Source of the DNA: Acidobacteria bacterium Mor1
GTDB taxonomy: Bacteria > Acidobacteriota > Polarisedimenticolia > Polarisedimenticolales > Polarisedimenticolaceae
Reading direction: 5' to 3'
DNA: 64,000 nucleotides
NCBI GenBank assembly: GCA_001664505.1
Contig: CP011806.1
Coordinates: forward strand, 4,842,494-4,906,493
Under the pieces are notes generated by a model that made no database searches, was not told the origin of the DNA, and was given only the letters and a program-made list of their open reading frames with translations. The stretch's first letter is position 1; the number at the start of each line of letters is the position of its first letter. The position numbers and the translations under genes are program-made. Positions 61,340 through 64,000 of the stretch are shown piece by piece.

Positions 61340-63913
61340 CTAGGGGTTGCAGTCTCCACCGGTTGCCAGACGCTCGCTGCCGTCGGACCCGGTGCCGTAG
61401 GAACCCGGCCCGTCGTCGACCCCTTGGGTCCCGCGGAAGAGGTAGAAGTAGACCGTTCCTGCAGGCGGCTCCGTGTCGCCGAAGCCTTCGGTGTCGGCAT
61501 CGGGAGATTCGTCCTCGAGGCAGACCACGCTGCCCAGATCGATGTTGCCGCCGCTCGCCGCCAGGTCCGCGACGTTACCGCGGATCGCGTCGTAGCGAAT
61601 GGCGCTGGGCATCGGCTCCCAGGAGAAGACCGTCGGTGCGGTCTTGCTGACGGTGATCGCCGGGTCGACGCCGAAGTCGGCGAGCCAGAACTCGGCACCG
61701 CCGTCCTGGTTCTCCTCGGAGTAGTCGCCCTCCTCGCCGAAGAGGACCCGTCGGCCGGTGGCGTCGGGTTGGACGAAGTCCCGGTACTCCCAGGTGTAGA
61801 CGAAGGTGGATTCGCCGCGGCGCAGGCCACCGACGCGGCGCAGGTCTCCGCTGCCGATGACCAGGCGATAGACGTCGCGAATGCCCTGGGGGTTGGCTTC
61901 GAAGAACGGAGTGGACGAATCGAAGAACACCACATTGCCGTCCCGGCTGATCCGGGCGCCCAGGTTGTTTCCCTCGATGGTGTCGGTCAACTGGGTCAGG
62001 GTGCCGGCGGTGTAGTCCCGCAGGAAGATCTCGGAGTTGCCGTCGGCGTTGGTGCCGAGCGGGTCGGCGCGGGAATCGAACACGATGCGGTTTCCGGCGG
62101 CGTCGATGTCCGGTTCACGCCCTTCTCCCACGCTCACTGCCTCCTGGCCGGTGCCGTCGGTGCGCACTCGGTAGGCCACCCGGGTGCCGGTTTCCTCGGA
62201 CTGATAGGTAACCCAGGTCCCGCTCTCGTCGATGCGCGCGAGCTTGTACTGGCTCACTCCGGAGTCGGTCATCTGGGTCAACCCGCTGCCGTCGGGGGCC
62301 ACGCTGTAGAGCTCACAACCCGAGGTCGGCGGGAAGGAGAAGCCGTAACAGGCCTCGAATACCACCGTACTGCCGTCGTCGGAGATGATCGGGTGGTAGA
62401 CGATGTTCTGCACGGTGGAGTCCGGGTTCAGCCGGCGCCGGTTCGAGCCGTCGGCATCGACGGCATAGACGTTGTAGATCGTGCCGTTGTCCAGTTCGTG
62501 GTAGACCACGGTCTGGCCGTCGCCACTGATGTCCGGGACGCCGGCGGCCGGGAGCAGATTGACGTCGGCGTCGTCGGTCAGTTTGACCAGATCGCTGCCG
62601 TCGGTCTGCTGGCGGTAGATGTCCTGGTTGCAGACGAAAACCATGCGGGTTCCGTCCGGCGTCAGCGCGGGCCCCTCGGCCAGCAGCGTGGAGCTACAGC
62701 CGTTGCTGTCGGCGGGAAGGGTCGTCAACTGCACCGCCGGATTCCCCGCGGTATCGATGGCGTACAGTTCCCGCTCTTCGTCCGGGTTGTTCCCGCCGGG
62801 CACCGAGAAGAACCGGTGGCGGAACGCAATTCGGCTGCCGTCTCCGGAGATCTCCGGAAAGTCGAGGTAGCCGCTGCTGGCATCGACCAGCGCCGTCTCG
62901 CTGCTGCCGCCGATCCCGGCAGTCCACAGGTAGAGCAGGCCGCCGGGGTTCTGGGTCGCGTCGACCTTGGCGCTGAGGTAGGCCACCGTCGAACCGTCGT
63001 CGGTGATCGAGATCGCGCCCCGTTTGGGTTCGGCGTCGGACAGAACCTGGGAGATTGCACCGCCGCTCCAGTCGATGGCGAACAGTTGATCGACGTTGCC
63101 CGCGTTCCCGCCGGCGAAGTCCTCGCGGCTGAGGAAGATGACCGTGTCTCCATCGCCCGAGATTCGCGAGAGGTAGGAGTCGTAGCTCGCTGACGAGGTC
63201 AGCTGGCGCAGGTTGGTGCCGTCGGCTTCGATCGCGAAGACCTCGGCTCGGCCGTCTGCGTTGGTCGCGAGCGGGTCCTCGTCGCTGAAGTAGACGATCC
63301 GGTTGCCGTCGTCGCTGATATCCGGCGAGAAGGGTTCGATGCCCGACGCGGTCAGCTGACGCAGGTTGCTGCCGTCGGTGTCGACGACGAACAGCTGCAT
63401 GAGCCGGCCGGCGTTGGTGCCGAGCGGGTCGAAGTCCGCCTTGAACAGGACGCGATTGCCGGAGCCGGAGACGGTAATGCCCTCGATGGTCACGCCGGAG
63501 GGCAGGGGCGTCGACGTCAACTGGACCACGCCGCTGCCGTCACTCTGGGAAAAGAACAGTTCGGCGCTCTCGTCATGGTTTTGACCCGTTGGGTTGCCGT
63601 AGCTGGTGAACGCCACGCCGGTGCCGTCGCTGGTCACGGAGACGGCAATGAAGCCCTCGGGAATCATCAGGAACGGGCTGCCGCTCCCGGTGGCCGCGTC
63701 CCGAACCTCGACCTGGGGGCTGTGGTCCGGGTTGTTGCCGAACGGGTTCCCGGTGGTCACCTGGTAGACCGTCGATCCGTCGGCGGCGATGGAATGGGTC
63801 CACCGGCCCAACGCGCTGCGCTTGGTATCGGTGGTCTGACGCAGGACCTCGGCGGATACCGAGGTGATGCCGGCGCCGATCAACACGGCAGCGGCGAAAG
63901 CGATGCTTCGCAT
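61340..63913 (-). CDS. Secreted TolB/WD40-type propeller protein B
   Basis: An 857-aa paralogue of the gene at 58751. The signal peptide (1-22, SVSA-EV) is followed by the same VLRQTTDTK start and about a dozen TolB-like repeats (for example ISDDGNRIVYFSDEDPLATN, ISGDGDTVIFLSREDFAGGN). The same C-terminal module ends ERLATGGDCNP. The last 110 residues are much more alike between the two proteins than the repeats, so the module is under distinct constraint. The start at 63913 follows AGGGGGG; seven upstream in-frame codons are not needed. The 63914-64000 end holds only a small hairpin. Confidence 0.85.
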   Translation of the reverse strand: MRSIAFAAAVLIGAGITSVSAEVLRQTTDTKRSALGRWTHSIAADGSTVYQVTTGNPFGNNPDHSPQVEVRDAATGSGSPFLMIPEGFIAVSVTSDGTGVAFTSYGNPTGQNHDESAELFFSQSDGSGVVQLTSTPLPSGVTIEGITVSGSGNRVLFKADFDPLGTNAGRLMQLFVVDTDGSNLRQLTASGIEPFSPDISDDGNRIVYFSDEDPLATNADGRAEVFAIEADGTNLRQLTSSASYDSYLSRISGDGDTVIFLSREDFAGGNAGNVDQLFAIDWSGGAISQVLSDAEPKRGAISITDDGSTVAYLSAKVDATQNPGGLLYLWTAGIGGSSETALVDASSGYLDFPEISGDGSRIAFRHRFFSVPGGNNPDEERELYAIDTAGNPAVQLTTLPADSNGCSSTLLAEGPALTPDGTRMVFVCNQDIYRQQTDGSDLVKLTDDADVNLLPAAGVPDISGDGQTVVYHELDNGTIYNVYAVDADGSNRRRLNPDSTVQNIVYHPIISDDGSTVVFEACYGFSFPPTSGCELYSVAPDGSGLTQMTDSGVSQYKLARIDESGTWVTYQSEETGTRVAYRVRTDGTGQEAVSVGEGREPDIDAAGNRIVFDSRADPLGTNADGNSEIFLRDYTAGTLTQLTDTIEGNNLGARISRDGNVVFFDSSTPFFEANPQGIRDVYRLVIGSGDLRRVGGLRRGESTFVYTWEYRDFVQPDATGRRVLFGEEGDYSEENQDGGAEFWLADFGVDPAITVSKTAPTVFSWEPMPSAIRYDAIRGNVADLAASGGNIDLGSVVCLEDESPDADTEGFGDTEPPAGTVYFYLFRGTQGVDDGPGSYGTGSDGSERLATGGDCNP

Positions 63914-64000
63914 GTGGCCCCCCTGGTGCGGCAAGTGCGGACGCTCTGGAGCGTCTCTCTTCCTCGTTATCGTACGTCGATCGGGAGGGACGTGGGCCGG

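Overview
The window is high-GC DNA from a Gram-negative bacterium with many secreted proteins. The evidence is numerous Sec signal peptides and lipoboxes, an SppA-type signal peptide peptidase, a PilT ATPase and a TlpA-like thioredoxin. The lineage cannot be fixed from the sequence. Secreted proteins ending in Cys-containing FN3-like modules, TolB-type propellers and M36-like peptidases, plus Lys-rich H1-like proteins and a futalosine-type menaquinone set, would suit Acidobacteriota (Thermoanaerobaculia-like) or a deltaproteobacterial/myxobacterial relative. That is inference. No rRNA, tRNA, CRISPR array or insertion sequence was recognised.

Layout. 1-4.7 kb: end of a TPR protein, a secreted beta-helix protein, a DPM1-like glycosyltransferase, and a secreted FN3/dockerin-like protein next to a cohesin-like lipoprotein. 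Two genes here have sigma-54 type -24/-12 elements. 4.8-7.5 kb: an NtrB/NtrC-type sigma-54 two-component pair. 7.5-14.7 kb: dCMP deaminase, two near-identical Lys/Arg/Ala/Thr H1-like genes with matching promoters, a PilT with a duplicated N-domain, two secreted cyclophilins, a second sigma-54 activator with a degenerate receiver, and an unlisted 59-aa gene. 14.7-25.3 kb: TlpA-propeller fusion, SppA, HAD phosphatase, a menaquinone-type group (UbiX, UbiA, aminofutalosine deaminase-like), alpha/beta hydrolase, TrmJ and QueG. 25.3-28.5 kb: class II ribonucleotide reductase with two NrdR-like boxes 32 bp apart.

28.5-30.8 kb: a lower-GC island with a retron-type reverse transcriptase, an XRE regulator, a 66-aa protein and about 300 bp of structured non-coding DNA. 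This is the best candidate for a little-described system (probable anti-phage retron). 30.8-33.5 kb: FkbM methyltransferase, bicupin and GNAT genes. 33.8-44.6 kb: three tandem 970-1,110-aa secreted metallopeptidases, interrupted by a COQ4-like/HXXEE fusion membrane protein. 44.7-50.1 kb: TraB family protein, a Ser/Thr kinase with a decayed ATPase region, secreted proteins and an HTH/nucleotidyltransferase pair. 50.1-58.7 kb: lipoprotein, dihydrouridine synthase, XseB, XseA with a HARP-like N-terminal domain, EgtD, cysteine desulfurase, NUDIX hydrolase and TatD. 58.7-63.9 kb: two tandem secreted TolB-type propeller proteins.

The recurring theme is tandem duplication of secreted or highly expressed proteins (peptidases x3, TolB propellers x2, cyclophilins x2, H1-like x2) and reuse of C-terminal modules. 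Sigma-54 regulation is indicated by two activators and two good -24/-12 elements.
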